Source: Dictyophora rubrovolvata
Taxonomy: Eukaryota > Basidiomycota > Agaricomycetes > Phallales > Phallaceae
Direction of reading: 5' to 3'
DNA length: 64,000 nucleotides
Assembly: GCA_029959195.1 (NCBI GenBank)
Contig: CP114125.1
Span: 620,001-684,000 of the forward strand
Positions 1 to 11,816 of this stretch are shown here, piece by piece. The notes beneath the pieces were generated by a model. The model was given only the letters and a program-made list of their open reading frames with translations. It searched no databases and was not told the DNA's origin. The number at the start of each line of letters is the position of its first letter. Positions within the stretch are counted from its first letter, which is position 1. The translations under genes were made by a program, and so were the position numbers.

Positions 1-815
1 ATGTATGACGTGTCTTGGTGGGCTGGGGTATATGGAAGAAGTTGGCATTGGACGGTATGTGGGTTATTCAACATATAATATAAAAAGATCTGTGTTCGAG
101 CTTTGGTTTTTTTGGTTAGACTTGTTCGGGATGGTTTGGTTGAACAGATTTGGGAAGGAACTGCTAATGGTACGACAATCTCAGTTATTATGTCAACAAT
201 CTCATCATGCTCTTCTTCTTCCAGTCCTAGCTTTGGACATGATACGCGCCTCACAAAAAACATTCCCCGCATATCTGGAGGTAAAACTTCGAATAATCCA
301 CTCATTAAACTCAACCAAATCTCATTATTTCTCACTAGTGGGCAACGCACACGATAGCATCACTCTCACAACACCAAATCTTAATCTCAACCATCCAAAA
401 CCCAATCAACGCACTCACCCTCTCTTTGAAAACCCTCTCAAAAGCATTCAACCAACCACACATAATTTCAGCATCCGACTCATCTTCGAGTCTGAATCAT
501 CTCGTTCAACGTCCTTTATTATACCTCGTCGGGCATACAACGGCGTCACTATACCTGCTCGAACACATCGCATGGGAGAATAAATATTCCTCTGGACTTG
601 ATGAGTCATTGGACCGTAACATCACGGTTTTCAAGCGATACGTAGGGAATACCCTTGGGAGTCTCAGGATTGAGGTGGAAACGATGATGATGGTGGGTTT
701 GAATGATAGCCTTGATACAAATTTGAATGCAATGACTCGGAGAACGAAGGATGATTTGGAGATTGTGTATAAAGCTAACGTCGACATTTCGGATTCTGTT
801 TCTTCTAAATTGTGA
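1..815 (+). CDS. acyl-CoA dehydrogenase-like protein, C-terminal part (5' cut by window edge)
   Basis: Four exons join in phase: before 1 to 54, 120-169, 225-280 and 339-815, separated by GT..AG introns of 65, 55 and 58 nt. The spliced reading begins with GGLGYMEEVGIGR, then LVRDGLVEQIWEGT and VLALDMIRA, the hallmark run of the C-terminal helical domain of acyl-CoA dehydrogenases of the fungal AidB-like type. A later stretch, LLYLVGHTTASLYLLEHIAW, fits the extra C-terminal domain of that subgroup. These enzymes are FAD-dependent and oxidise acyl-CoA thioesters or related substrates; the substrate cannot be told from this part. Catalytic and most FAD residues lie upstream of the window. The gene ends at a TGA after a Ser/Lys-rich tail. 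I am confident about the family and less so about its role. Confidence 0.82.
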
Positions 816-1099
816 TTTTGCGCAGTGACTTGGGTTCAGGATTTAAATATGGCTATTTATTTTCAAAGTTGTTGTACTTTTTTTTATGTTACTCAAGTGT
901 CATGATATCGGCTCACGGATATTTCTCCGTCGCGTTTTGGATATCGCGTTAGAAACAAAAAAGAGAAACAAAATCAAATTCCGAGAAAACACTCTGTTTG
1001 GCGCAAAATAAATTTGTGTCAGTGCATGCTCATCGACACACTTTTCATGTCGAAGCGTGATTCGTTCACCGAAGATTTCAGTCACTCAGTCCAATTATT
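816..1099. other. gene-free spacer
   Basis: This is AT-rich sequence downstream of the dehydrogenase gene. I see no coding pattern, RNA gene or repeat end in it. Confidence 0.5.
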
Positions 1100-2410
1100 T
1101 TTATTTAAAGTAAAGAATGCATCAGTGTCATATAGGAAATTGCACCGCATATAAATACATACTTGTAAAGTGTACGGAACTGTTCAATGCCGCCAAGTTG
1201 AAAATGCACTTTAATGGTAAATGAGAGAGTAGAAATATCTAATGAACGCTTGAAGAGCTTCATAGCATAACACTGCGACGTCGACGTTGTATCCAGGAAG
1301 TCGGCGGTCGCAACAGTGCATTCATACCACATTGGCGATGGCCAGGGAAAGCCGAGCTAAATATATATAAACCCCGGCTAAAAAAATTTAGAAATCGAAC
1401 CTCATCGACATCGATCATCGATTTCAAGTTTCAGATTAATATATAAAAGAGTTTCTGCTGTCTCACAAGTTCCTCGTCACCTCATCACCCGACTATGACA
1501 GATGAATTCGAACGTCGACGGCAATGCCAGGGCCGGGGAAGCAGCATTTCATTGAACATCGTCTCGTGTGGCTAAGTCAACTATATTTTATGACGATAAA
1601 CGCAACTATAATCTTTACAACAGACTGTTTTTCTTTCTTTCCGACTATACGGCGTATTCTCAATCTTCAGCACTTTTATCCTTATCCTCATCCATCTTTT
1701 GATCCTTATCCGTCTTTTTTAATATGAAACATTCCGGAGGAAGACCGTACGTATCATAGGGCTCCAAATTCCGGAAGATCGACGGTTCAGGCTGCAGATG
1801 ATGATGATGATGTCAGTCACTTCGGGGACTTATGGAGTTCAAAAGACAGGACATACTTGTGGCCCCGGGCGTGACAACCACGCCACCTCCAGCATTTTGT
1901 TCATCTGGTGAGTTTTGTCCGGAAGCTGGGGGGGGGCGGGGGTAAGCGAAATGGAAGGGATGATTGAGCAATGGAACCACGCAAAAAACAAAACATACAG
2001 TGTATACCCGTCTTGGATAAATGATTGGTGGTGGGCCGGTGCTGCTGCTGCTTGACGAGGCAGCTTCAGGCTGTGTTGCGTCGTGGTTTTCAAGGAACTC
2101 AGCCCATGAATTTTGCTGGAGAAAGATAGATGAATAACATTGACGAGGTTTTTTCTGTGATTTTGCTTACACGACGCCATTCGTCTAGGTCGAACTCTTC
2201 ATGAAAATGCCGGAAGGCAGCTTCGTCGACGTCAATTGGGTCGTCAGGGGTGTCTCCCAATGGAGAAAACTGGTATAACGCGTGAATGAGGATGTTTGCA
2301 CGTTGGAAACAAATATATCTTACTTCCATAGTATTGAAGACGCTCTCTGAGGAGAGTGGACCATAGTCCAATAACACATCCTCCACCGTTAAAATGGAGG
2401 CTTCAGAGTT
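1100..2410. repeat. segmental duplication, copy A
   Basis: This stretch is repeated in the same orientation at about 10115-11816. Shared landmarks in order are: a block with AATGAACG and TTGAAGAGC, a TATA run near 1357 (10360 in copy B), a second TATA near 1440 (ATATATAAAAGAGTTTCTG), a block around CTTTACAACAGACTG, and the exons and introns of the gene at 1660-2572. The first 560 bp hold promoter-like TATA runs but no ORF that I can support. Similarity is roughly 70-80 percent by eye. Confidence 0.75.
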
Positions 2411-2572
2411 ATCAGTTTGGTCGGAGCAGAGTGTAGGCGCACTGCAAGTGGGAGTGAGTCTTCCCGAAGAAAATTGGCCTGAGCCGGGGGTGTTGCAATC
2501 GACCTCCATGTGGTCATGTTGAGATGACGAGGGTTGGGAGGTCATGTATTGTTCAAAGTTGGAAGAAGACAT
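1660..2572 (-). CDS. hypothetical spliced protein, about 220 aa
   Basis: Five exons, all joined in phase 0: 2572-2324, 2269-2171, 2115-2008 (or 1999), 1925-1857 and 1791-1660, with GTAAG/GTATG donors and CAG acceptors. The product is Ser/Pro-rich at its N-terminus, has an acidic middle (PDDPIDVDEAAFRHFHEEFD), a run of Ser, and an acidic/lysine-rich end (DKDQKMDEDKDKSAED). I recognise no domain. Support for a real gene comes from the decayed second copy at 10.66-11.8 kb, which keeps the same intron positions; the first intron in that copy holds an in-frame stop, so it must be spliced. The third exon can be read in two frames with similar conservation, so that part of the protein is uncertain. 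It may be a lineage-specific or transposon-associated gene. Confidence 0.55.
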
Positions 2573-3141
2573 CGCGTCGGATGATATCGAAGAGTGATGC
2601 TGGAAAATTTACTGGTTAAAAGTGGGAAGAGCATCCCCCTTTTAAAGTACCCCAGAGTGTCAATTGGATAGTGGGACTGGTGGACGTCGCCCGCTGTTGG
2701 ACATGTCGGACTCATCTCGCAGAGGGACGGCCGGACTTGGCGAGCTTCAAGTTGTTCGTGAAAGAAACATGGGTCCATGGGTCCAGGAACGCGCGCGCTG
2801 GCCGCTGAGTTCGTGGCTTGTGCGCATGCAGTTCAGTTAGTTGTAAAATATTGCTGCCTTTGACTCGGAAATGTCGAGGAACTTGTCACCATGGTACTAA
2901 TACGAATAATACCAGCCTTGCATCACTGATATTATCATGATACCCAAGCCTAGACGTCGCAAGAACACTCTTATCATTGCTAGCGTTAGTCAAGCGAATA
3001 ATCGAATAACGGCTTCAACATACGCACATACTACAACATTCAGAAGTAGGAGACATCCAACGCGAATGACGTCAGGACGTCCAGCTGAACAACCAAGTTA
3101 GCAGCTTTAGAACTTGGCCAGAAGAGAGAAACGACATAATT
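2573..3141. other. gene-free spacer upstream of the LINE
   Basis: Nothing supportable is seen here beyond the presumed promoter of the minus-strand gene that starts at 2572. No tRNA, clear repeat end or conserved ORF. Confidence 0.45.
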
Positions 3142-3156
3142 ACAAGACGCACAGAA
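3142..3156. repeat. probable LINE target-site duplication, left copy
   Basis: ACAAGACGCACAGAA; it matches 8970-8984 at 14 of 15 bases and brackets the LINE. Confidence 0.6.
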
Positions 3157-3258
3157 CCTCTCACGCTCTTACCACTACCATTAAAAACTTCTTAACACAC
3201 TACCTCCCTTCACACACATCTAAACAACTAAACTTGATTAGATACCCTTTCCATCCAC

Positions 3259-4902
3259 ATGTCGGCCCCAAACCCGACACAAAAAACAAAGCTTCCATTT
3301 GCGACAGCAGATAAACGAGGAAAGTCAACGAGCGACCCACCAAAGGATGACGACAGCCTTAATAGACGCTCGACAAGATTAGCGACACAGGTTGATAAGT
3401 TCGTGAAACCTAAATGGGAAACCCTACTCGAAGCAAAACAGAATATATTTGACCAAGAGTCAGCATTGAGATATTTAATAGAGTCTGAATACATTGAGGA
3501 GACAATGACTATAAACCTGGATCATTTGAGCTATGCACTAATGCTTTTTTCAGCCACAACGAACCTCAAAGCCATACAAGAAGGCACAAGAGCAATTGCA
3601 ATATTACTCAGAGAAAAGAGCAATATCACAAGAGGTGAACTCATCAGTGAGGCATTAGATGAACAACTGACTCCAACAGTGAACCAGCTAACAGAGATAA
3701 AAGAAGAGCTGGGAACAATAGTGAGTCAACTAAAAGAAACCAGCCTAACACAGAGACAGGAAACAACAACATATGCAACAGCGATGAAGAAACCAGCAGA
3801 AACCAGAGGCTCAACAATGGACATCAAAAGAAGACAGATATTGATAGAACAAGAAGGGAGAGGTGAGTACCCCAACACACTGATAAAACTGACAGAGGTA
3901 CAATTAGTGGCGAAGGCAAATGAAGCAATAAGCATAGCAAAAATAAAGGGAGAAGGGGAATGTAAAATTATAAGTGCAAAGAAGCTACAAAGGGGCGGAG
4001 TGGTACTGGAACTCAACACAACAGACACGGCTGACACCATACGACACAAGAAAGCAGAATTCTGCAAGTCATTCAGCCCAACAGTACAACTACGTGAAAG
4101 GAACTACACAGTGAAACTCAACTTCGTCCCAGTCACACATGATACCAACAGCGAATGGGAAAGACAACGCATCGAGGAACGATCAGGTCTGCAAAATGAC
4201 CAACTAGCAATGACCACATGGATCAAACCGGCAGACCGACGAAGAGAGCATCAAGAAGTCGCAACACTAATAGCCCAATTCAAAAGCCCAGAGGCTGCAA
4301 ACAAGGCAATAAGGGAGGGAATGATCATACAGGGAAAAAGGGTAAGAGGAAACAAGATGACTAATGGCCCAATCCGATGCTTCCACTGTCAAAGGTATGG
4401 CCATTTCGCTGCTAACTGCCCACAGAGACAGGACTCCACAAAGTGCCCGATATGCACTGGACCACACAGAAGAGAGGAATGCGAAGAGACAAGGAAGCAG
4501 GATTTTAAATGCCCCAACTGCAAGAAGAGAGGCCACACAGCATGGGACCAGGAGTATGAAACCTATAGAAATCAACTAGAATGACTGATAAAGAAAAATG
4601 AAGAGATACAGTACCGGTTCTACCCAACAAGTGAGAAATGGACATGGGAGAAAGATCCCATATATGAGGTGAGCATTGAAGAAAAAACTGAAATACAAGA
4701 AGAGACCACAGGTGAGAGAGTGGACAGTGAGAGTGAAGAGGAGGGAGAAGTGGAAGAAGAGTGGAAGGAAGTACGGCGATGTGGGAAAAGGTCAATGGCA
4801 AATCCAGGCCTAACTCAGACAACCCTAGAAGGTTTTGCATATAGAAAACAGACAAACAATGAAGAGGATATCAACGGGGAGGGCAAAGTAGCCAATGAAT
4901 AG
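3259..4902 (+). pseudogene. LINE ORF1 (nucleic-acid-binding, zinc-knuckle protein)
   Basis: The ORF starts at ATGTCGGCCCC and codes for a charged, coiled-coil-prone N-terminal half followed by zinc knuckles near residues 375-430: CFHCQRYGHFAANC, then CPICTGPHRREEC, then CPNCKKRGHTAW. This is the ORF1/gag-like chaperone of I/Tad-type LINEs. An in-frame TGA at 4582-4584 cuts it to 441 aa; reading on in the same frame gives an acidic tail (SESEEEGEVEEEW) to a TAG at 4900-4902, where the ORF2 start ATG overlaps it (ATGAATAG). The TGA is what a C-to-T change in a CGA codon would give. Confidence 0.75.
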
Positions 4903-7900
4903 AGAAACAGGTAATAAACAAATACAGGAATTACTCACAATCAGACAGCAAAACCTAAACAAGTCAATGATCGCAACACAAAGTATGATAAATACAGTAA
5001 GCCCAACTAACACAGATATAATAGCAGTACAGGAACTGTATCTGGATTTCCTTAAAAGAACCAGAGCAACATGGGCATGGGCCACAGTATATCCAACAAA
5101 TCACAACAGAGATGGAGAAGAAAGGTCGAGAGCTACATTCCTTGTGGGTGCGAAGATCAAAGTGTGGCAACAAATAGTCAACTCACCAGATATTGTCGCA
5201 ATAAAGGTAACAACAGGTATAGGAGAGATACTGATTGTTAATATATAGTGATATCGAAAACTCTACTGCAGTTGAAACAGCGGCAGAGATAAGCAAACAA
5301 GAGCCACAAAAGTATGGCGGGAACTTACACATACTATGGGTAGGCGACTTCAACCGGCATCATCCCCTATGGGATTGAGGAATGCACACTTGTTCACAAG
5401 AGATAACCTTGAAAAAGTGCAAATTCTCATTAATACCACTGATGAATTAGATTTGCAGATGATACTACCGCGTAACATACCTACCCTCAAAGCATGGACC
5501 ACTGGGAACCGAACCAGACCAGACAATGTATTTGCATCCAGAGGAGTAGCACAAAACTTGGTATTTTGCAACTCTATAGAGGATGAAACTCCTGCACAAA
5601 CAGACCATTTTCCTATAATCACAAAACTGACTGTTAATATAGATAAAGTGGTAGACAGGGAAATACTCAATTTCAAAAATACAGATTGGGAGGAGTTCAG
5701 AGAAAACCTGGAGCCCCGGTTAGAGCAAATACAAAGAGAAGAACACATACCAAACAGGAAGGTTTTTGACGAGTGTCTCACTATACTGATGAAAGCTTTA
5801 GGTGACACAATCAAGGAAACAGTACCAATAGCAAAGATTACTAGTTTTTCTAAATGTTGGTGGACTAAAGAGCTCACAGTGATGAGCAAAAGTATGTGCA
5901 GCCTAAGAAACAGAAGTAGAAAAAGACGGCATGATGCAGAAGACCCAGTGCACAACTTACTTCAGACAGAACAGAACAAGTACGCCCAGGCCATATGTAA
6001 TGCAAAACAGTCACATTGGGAAAGCTTTCTAAAAGAAATAGATGAAAAAACTGTATGGGTAGCACACAAGTACATGACAGGAGAACCTACTGATGGTGCT
6101 AACTGTCAATCAAAATGGCGAGCAAATCCAAGTAGATTGAGACGAAGAAAAAGCAGACCTCTTCCTCTGAACCTTCTTCCCTGATAAAGGAAATTACCCA
6201 AAGCCCCCTCAGAGGTATAAATACCTACCACCTGCGTTTGATTTTAAGCCAATAACCAATGAGCAAATAAAAAGAGCAATTGAGCGATTGAAACCATACA
6301 AGGCACCAGGTGAAAGTAGTGTACCTAATGTAGTGCTGATAAAAACAGCAGACCTAATCATCCCAATCCTCAGCCCACTTTTCCATGCTACATTCAGACT
6401 GAAATACTTCCCACAAGAGTGGAAGGACTCAACTATTGTGATCCTCAGAAAACCAGGAAAGCCAGACTACACAAACCCCAGTGCATACTGCCTAATAGCA
6501 TTACTAGACACCATCGGTAAAGTGTTATCATCATGTGTATCAGAAGATTTACTATACTATGCTGACAAACACACACTCTTGCCACATATCCAATTTGGCT
6601 GCAGACCAGGTAGAACCACAACAGATGCAATTCAACACACAGTATCTTTTGTAAAGAATGCCTGGCATGCAGGAGACGAAGTGGCAGCACTGTTCCTTGA
6701 CATAAAAGCGGCTTTCCCTAGTATATTGCCCGAGTGGTTGGTTCACAGTATGCGAAAGAGAGGGATACCTAAACAATATACTGACTGGTTTAGTGAAGTC
6801 CTACACGATCGAAAAACCACCCTCACCTTCGACAAATACAAGTCCATACCAAAGGAGCTGAAGATAGGTCTAGACCAAGGGCATCTAGAGTCTGGACTGA
6901 TTTTTGCATTTTACAATGCAGCAATAGCGGACATAATGGAGGACAAGAAAAAAGAGGAAGTGGTGATATTCACTGACGACACAACACTACTAGCAAGAGC
7001 CAAAACATTAGAAGACACAACAGTAAAGTTGGAAGAGATGATGGACAAACTAACAGGACCCAACAAATGGGTGACCACACACAACTGTGTTTTTGTGATG
7101 GACAAATTCGCCCTCACCGGCTTCTCAAGGAAGCGGGAAAGAGATCCGAACAATCCAAGAAAGACAGTCCCTAAGACCTGTCCAGTGATCTATATAAATG
7201 GTGCGGAGATAAAACTCACAACTCACCATAAGTTTCTAGGCATAATTCTAGATGAGGAACTGAGGTTCAAAGTGCATGCTGACTATGCACTAAAAAAGGG
7301 AGTGACCTGGTTAAGTCAGTACAGACATCTTGCCAAACTGATGAGAGGAGTCGCTCTAAAGTACATGAGACGATATTACCTGATGGTTGCACTCCTAAAA
7401 ATGCTATATGCGGTAGAAATCTTTTTGGTGAAAGAGATAACAGGAGTGGTGGGGGTGAGGGGCATGGTAGGGAAGCTGGCGAAAGTGCAAAGGGAGGCAG
7501 CTATCCTAATCACAGGTGCAATGAGAACCACAACTACTGATGTTTTAGACATGCATACAAACATCATACCTTTCAACCTCATAGTAGAGAAGGTGATCTG
7601 AAATGCCGAGACAAGGCTAGCTACCTTGCCAAAAATGCGTGTCCTGCACAAACAGGTAAAATGTGTAGCAAACAGATATGTCAACAGATATAGATCCTCA
7701 CTCCATGAGGTCATACACATAGTGGGAGTGGACACAGCCAAATACGAATGTATTAGCCCCACACCTGGGGGCCGAAGTGGGAAAGAAGACACTAGATAGA
7801 GATCGCACCAGACAAGGCAACAGCCAAACAGCAGTTGGATAAGTATAATGGCTATTATGTAGTGTATACGAACGGCTCAGGACAGGATGGAAAAATAGGG

Positions 7901-8643
7901 GCAGCTGCAGTGTACACTGCAGCTAACGGACAGAAACGAATACGGCAGAAGTACCTGGGCCGGGAAACGAAACACACAGTCTATGAGGCAGAGTTAACAG
8001 GGATACTGTTAGCAATAGACATTGTAAGAGGCATAAGATGGACTAACAGGGTCTATATAATGCTTGACAATCAAGCAGCAATAAGGGCGACGGCAAAACA
8101 GTGGGCGGGCCCAGGCCAATATTTAGTAGAACTCATCCAAGTGGAGATCAAGGACCTCCACAAAAGGCAGGGTAAAAATATCACCATAGCGTGGGTGCCA
8201 GGACATGAGGAGATAGTGGGAAACGAAGAAGCAGATAAAGAGGCTGCAAAATCAATCACTGAAGGGAACAAAAACAGTGATCAGATGAAGCACCTACAGA
8301 AACTGCTGATTAGTCGATCTGCGGCGAGACAAGCAATGGAAGCAGCTTTGAAAAAACGAGTGGGAGAGAAATGGCAAAGCTTGCCATGATATAAGAAGAT
8401 ACGAGATATTGATGAGACTCTACCTGGACCGTCCTTCCTAAGAATGATTGCTAAGTGTCCCAGACGAAATACTTCAGTACTAATGCAGCTTCGTACAGGA
8501 CACGTGCAACTAAACGGCCACCTGTATAAGATAGGCAAATCAGCAACCCCAATATGTCCGGCCTGCGAAATGGAGACAGAAACCGTAATGCACTTTCTCT
8601 CCATATGCCCTCAATACGACACGCACTGCTTGAAGATACAGTG
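4895..8643 (+). pseudogene. LINE ORF2 (endonuclease, reverse transcriptase, RNase H)
   Basis: Endonuclease: IIAVQEL near 5020, GDFNRHHPLWD near 5343 and TDHFPI near 5610. Reverse transcriptase at about 6190-7600: LKPYKAPG, FGCRPGRTTTDAI, the A-box FLDIKAAFPS and the C-box FTDDTTLLA. The usual GLPQGSPLSP loop reads GLDQGHLESG, so RT is damaged. RNase H at 7835-8389: VYTNGSG (first catalytic Asp is Asn), E in YEAELTG, D in MLDNQAAI, and WVPGH. A final knuckle CPACEMETETVMHFLSIC lies near 8555. Frame changes occur between 5240 and 5360, near 6180 and between 7601 and 7835; in-frame TGAs at 7599 and 8387 sit where Trp is expected. Confidence 0.78.
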
Positions 8644-8939
8644 ACACTTCAGACAACACACTGTCCCAAAGATCCAATTGCTGAAAGATTGAAAAGCAAC
8701 AAAAGTCCTTTTTGAATACATCAACAAAACAGGTCGCTTCATGCAAACACACGGAAAACTAGATGAACCAAAAGGGAGACAGAGAGGAAGAGAATGAAGC
8801 AGTATGGTGGGAACATCGATCCCCATGACACCTCATTATGCGCCTGATGAGCGAAGAGTATATGAGAAATGACGTGAGACGGCCATCTCAATGGGTTAAA
8901 GTCCCGGCACATAGGGCTCAGCCCCCAGGGACTTAATAG

Positions 8940-8943
<4 letters not shown>

Positions 8944-8972
<29 letters not shown>
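8944..8972. repeat. (CA)n microsatellite at the LINE 3' end
   Basis: About 14 CA units directly follow the LINE 3' UTR and precede its right target duplication, so this looks like the element's tail and not an independent microsatellite. Confidence 0.7.
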
Positions 8973-8984
8973 AGACACACAGAA
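8970..8984. repeat. probable LINE target-site duplication, right copy
   Basis: ACAAGACACACAGAA follows the CA tail and matches 3142-3156 with one mismatch. Confidence 0.6.
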
Positions 8985-10114
8985 AAACTGGTCTTTTTAC
9001 CTGTGATGCTTTATATTTTTACCTGTAATGCTTCATTTTTCTACTTGTGTTGGGTTTTGCATAAATATCCAGACTGCCGATTGGCTGCTGAAGCCGATAC
9101 GCTTACCTAACATGATTATTTTCCACCTCTTCAAAGTTCACACCGGGCCCAATGTCGTGTTCGGATTTCCCGAGACTGCTGGTCATAGCTGTAACAGGAA
9201 AAAACACACTTTCAGCTCGTCTTTAGTTTAGATCCAGTGTTTTGTGTTCATAAGCCTTTCTCACCCCAGGACCCATCAAACTTTCCATCACGTTCTCCCG
9301 AGTCTCGACTAGCAACCTAACTGTTTTTATTTTCCAGATCCAGACGGCCCAATCTCCACGTCAAGGAAATGCTGATGAAAAGTATTATTATTCCGTTCTC
9401 CACGAAACACTCCAAAGGTTGTGTTCATCGTAAGAGAGTCCAGTAAGGTGGATGATTTGTCAATAGATTCGGAGATTCGATATAAAGTGAGTTTAAGTCT
9501 ATTGTTTGCTAGAGAAGTTTCATAACAGAATAACATCTATAATGGGATTTAATTACAAGGTTATTTTAGTAGCCTACTTGAGCCTGGACATCTCAAGTTG
9601 TATCTTATATCCATAGACATGACGGGTACGGTGTTGAACGCTGACAGATCCAACAACTCAAATGTTTCGCTAAGGGCCTTATTCACAATAAATGAAAACA
9701 GGACGGCATAAAACGATTGTGTAAAAAGATCCATATAAAAGTTTTCATACACGACTTGAAGGCCACACCCAGGGCTACCAACCTTCTTGTCTATGCCATC
9801 TTGGAGGCCATAGAATGTGTGTTAAAAATAAAAGGCAGGATCTTCCAGTTCACCCCGAGTTCTCCATGACAATGAATGGTAGTGGTGTTCTCACTGAAGT
9901 CGATATCTGGGTCATCAATTACACTTGGTCGTATCTCCTGTTCCCAGTTGTGCAGGATAAATTCAAGTCAAACATACTGCTAGTACATTTCACGGAGCTC
10001 ATGGATGTCTGTATTGCCGCGTTTCTATGATAGACTTTGAGCTTGTCACGGCTTGGATCCACTGCCTATGGTAAGCGTCCCATTTGCGCTGAGAGCAAAA
10101 AAAAGTTGCTTACC
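8985..10114. other. stretch with coding-like minus-strand scraps, no gene recognised
   Basis: On the minus strand several short open stretches look coding (for example FYAVLFSFIVNKALSETFEL near 9690 and IDDPDIDFSENTTTIHCHGE near 9880), but stops and frame changes separate them and I could not place the family. It is most likely a decayed gene or repeat. Confidence 0.25.
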
Positions 10115-10649
10115 TGAAGATTTAATCACTATAAAAGCAAGGAATGCATCGTGCATACACAGCATATACGTAAAGTATACAGTACTATTACACGCAGCCA
10201 GCTCAGGGCTTGAAATTCAAGTTGAACATGCGTTTGGTAAATGATAGAGCAGAAAAGTGTAATGAACGTTTGAAGAGCATCGTAATTTGTAGCATTGCAA
10301 CATCTATCCGTGAAGCCGGCTGCAATACATACCACGTTAACAATGGCCAGGGAAAGCTGAGCTATATATATATAAACGGCTATAATTTAAAAATCAAACC
10401 TCATCAACATTGATCATCGATGTCAAGTTTTGGATATATAAAAGAGTTTCTGTTGTCTCAAAGTTCCCCATGACCTCATCACCCAACTATGATGAATTTG
10501 AACGGAGGTGGAGGTGGAGTGTTGAAGCAGCATTCTCAAGGTGGCTATGGGTAAAGATGCATTCTAAGTCTCAAACCCCAGAAGGCAAGTACATTTTATA
10601 ACGATAAACGTAGGTCTAATACTTTTTCAATTGTAGTCTTTACAACAGA

Positions 10650-11816
10650 CTGATTTTTTTCTTTCTGGCTATATTTACATATGTATCCTCAATCTCTAAA
10701 CTGGCAGTTTCATCCATCTTTTTTAACATGAAACATTCCAGCGGCAGACCAAATGTATCATATGGCTCCTGTCAGGGCTACTCACTCAGACTAGAGGGAG
10801 GGGATCCTAAGTAAAATATATTTGGTAGAAATACTAACTCACCTAGAGGGAGGGGATCCTAAGAGAACAAACTTAGGGATCCCTCCTCTAGGGCTACTAA
10901 CTATATACTATGAAAAAACGGCGAAGGCCATATGCGACCTTCAGTTCATGGACTGGGCGCGGATACTCGCCAGTCCCGGACTTTTAGCCGGGGCCTAGGC
11001 CATGGCTCTGATGGGAACGGGCGCTCAACACCTGTTGGAGGGAAAGAAGGGAATACGGAAGGAAGGGGGAATGCAGGAAATGGGATAAAATACAAGAAAT
11101 AAGGAAATGAATAAGATAAACCAGAACTGAAGATAAATGAAGGAAAATAAGGGGATGACGCTAGTGTACCCTGACAGCTCCAGATTGCAGAAGATAGACA
11201 GCTCAGACTGCGGATGATCATGTCAGTCACTTCAAGTATGAAGTTCAAAAGACAGGACATACTTGTGGTGGCAGGGGTGATAACCATGCCGTTTCTAGCA
11301 TTCTGTTCATTTGGTATGTCTAGTCCGTAAGCTGGAAAAGTGAAAGTAAACAAAATTGTTAGATGACTGGGGAATGGAATCACGCAAAAAAACATACACT
11401 GTGTACTGGCATTGGAACAAGGAACGGTGGTGGGTTGGTGCTTCTGCTGCTGGACAAGGCAGCTTCGGGTTGAGCAGTTTGGTGGTTTTTGAGAAAATGA
11501 ACCTATGAATATTCCTGGAGAAGGTTTGAATACCATTGAGGAGTTTTTTTCTGTGATTTTGCTTACCCGACATCATTCGTCTAGGCCTTCAAACTCTTCA
11601 TGAAACCACTGAAAGGCAGCTTCATCAACGTCAATTGCATCTTCTGGGGGTTCCCCAAATGGAGAAAACTGGTATAACGTGTAAATGAGGATGATTACAA
11701 ATGACTAGACACAAATAAGTCTTACTGTCGTGGTTAAAGCGTCTTCAGAATTGAAATCGTGTGCTGTGGACAGTGCCTCGTAGTCCACCAATACATCCTC
11801 CACCGTTGTCGCGCAC
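10650..11816 (-). pseudogene. decayed copy of the gene at 1660-2572
   Basis: Exon and intron order matches the 1660-2572 gene: the stretch coding TVEDVL near 11800, the 54-nt intron, the second intron with its GGTAAGC donor near 11565, the exon giving NEQNA near 11300, and the last exon SELSIFCNLE near 11190 that resumes as YDTFGLPLECFMLKK after the solo LTR. An in-frame TGA stands before the second donor, and small indels and a solo LTR disrupt it. The conserved intron sites show that the duplication was of genomic DNA, not of an mRNA. Confidence 0.6.
10770..11176. mobile_element. solo LTR, 407 bp
   Basis: Begins TGTCAGGG and ends CCCTGACA, with a perfect 5-bp target duplication GCTCC at 10765-10769 and 11177-11181. 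Copy A of the duplication lacks it, which shows the empty site. Inside are two direct copies of CTAGAGGGAGGGGATCCTAA (near 10792 and 10840) and an inverted partial copy near 10880. It is an LTR retrotransposon remnant of unassigned family, younger than the segmental duplication. Confidence 0.85.

Larger units (their letters stand above)
3157..8969 (+). mobile_element. decayed LINE (non-LTR retrotransposon) with endonuclease, RT and RNase H
   Basis: Order of parts: 5' leader of about 100 bp, ORF1 with zinc knuckles, ORF2 with AP-type endonuclease, reverse transcriptase, RNase H and a C-terminal Cys/His knuckle, a 3' UTR, and a (CA)n tail at 8944-8971. The flanks read ACAAGACGCACAGAA (3142-3156) and ACAAGACACACAGAA (8970-8984), a 15-bp direct repeat with one mismatch, taken as the target-site duplication. 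The RNase H points to the Tad1/I-like part of the LINE tree that is common in fungi. Length (5.8 kb) suits a full copy, but ORF2 is broken by several stops and frameshifts, so the copy is dead. Confidence 0.82.
10115..11816. repeat. segmental duplication, copy B
   Basis: Second copy of the block at 1100-2410, in the same orientation. It is interrupted by a 407-bp solo LTR (10770-11176) and is cut at 11816 by the first A/B unit, which inserted in the sequence CTCCACCGT that is also present in copy A near 2387. Confidence 0.75.

Noticed and set aside
5-583. A single intronless ORF of 192 aa at the left edge
   Set aside because: It reads through three introns. Splicing gives the acyl-CoA dehydrogenase C-terminus, while the unspliced frame loses the family motifs.
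1495-1600. Short plus-strand gene after the TATA runs in segmental copy A
   Set aside because: The ATG-led frames are under 30 codons and are not kept in copy B.
4267-5085. Hydrophobic minus-strand ORFs opposite LINE ORF1/ORF2
   Set aside because: They are complements of Lys/Glu/Thr-rich coding sequence and show no family motif.
9320-9760. Remnant of a chitin synthase with myosin-like domain on the minus strand
   Set aside because: Two short stretches looked faintly similar (around FYAVLFSFIV and LLDSL), but the key motor and synthase motifs are missing and the match is too weak.
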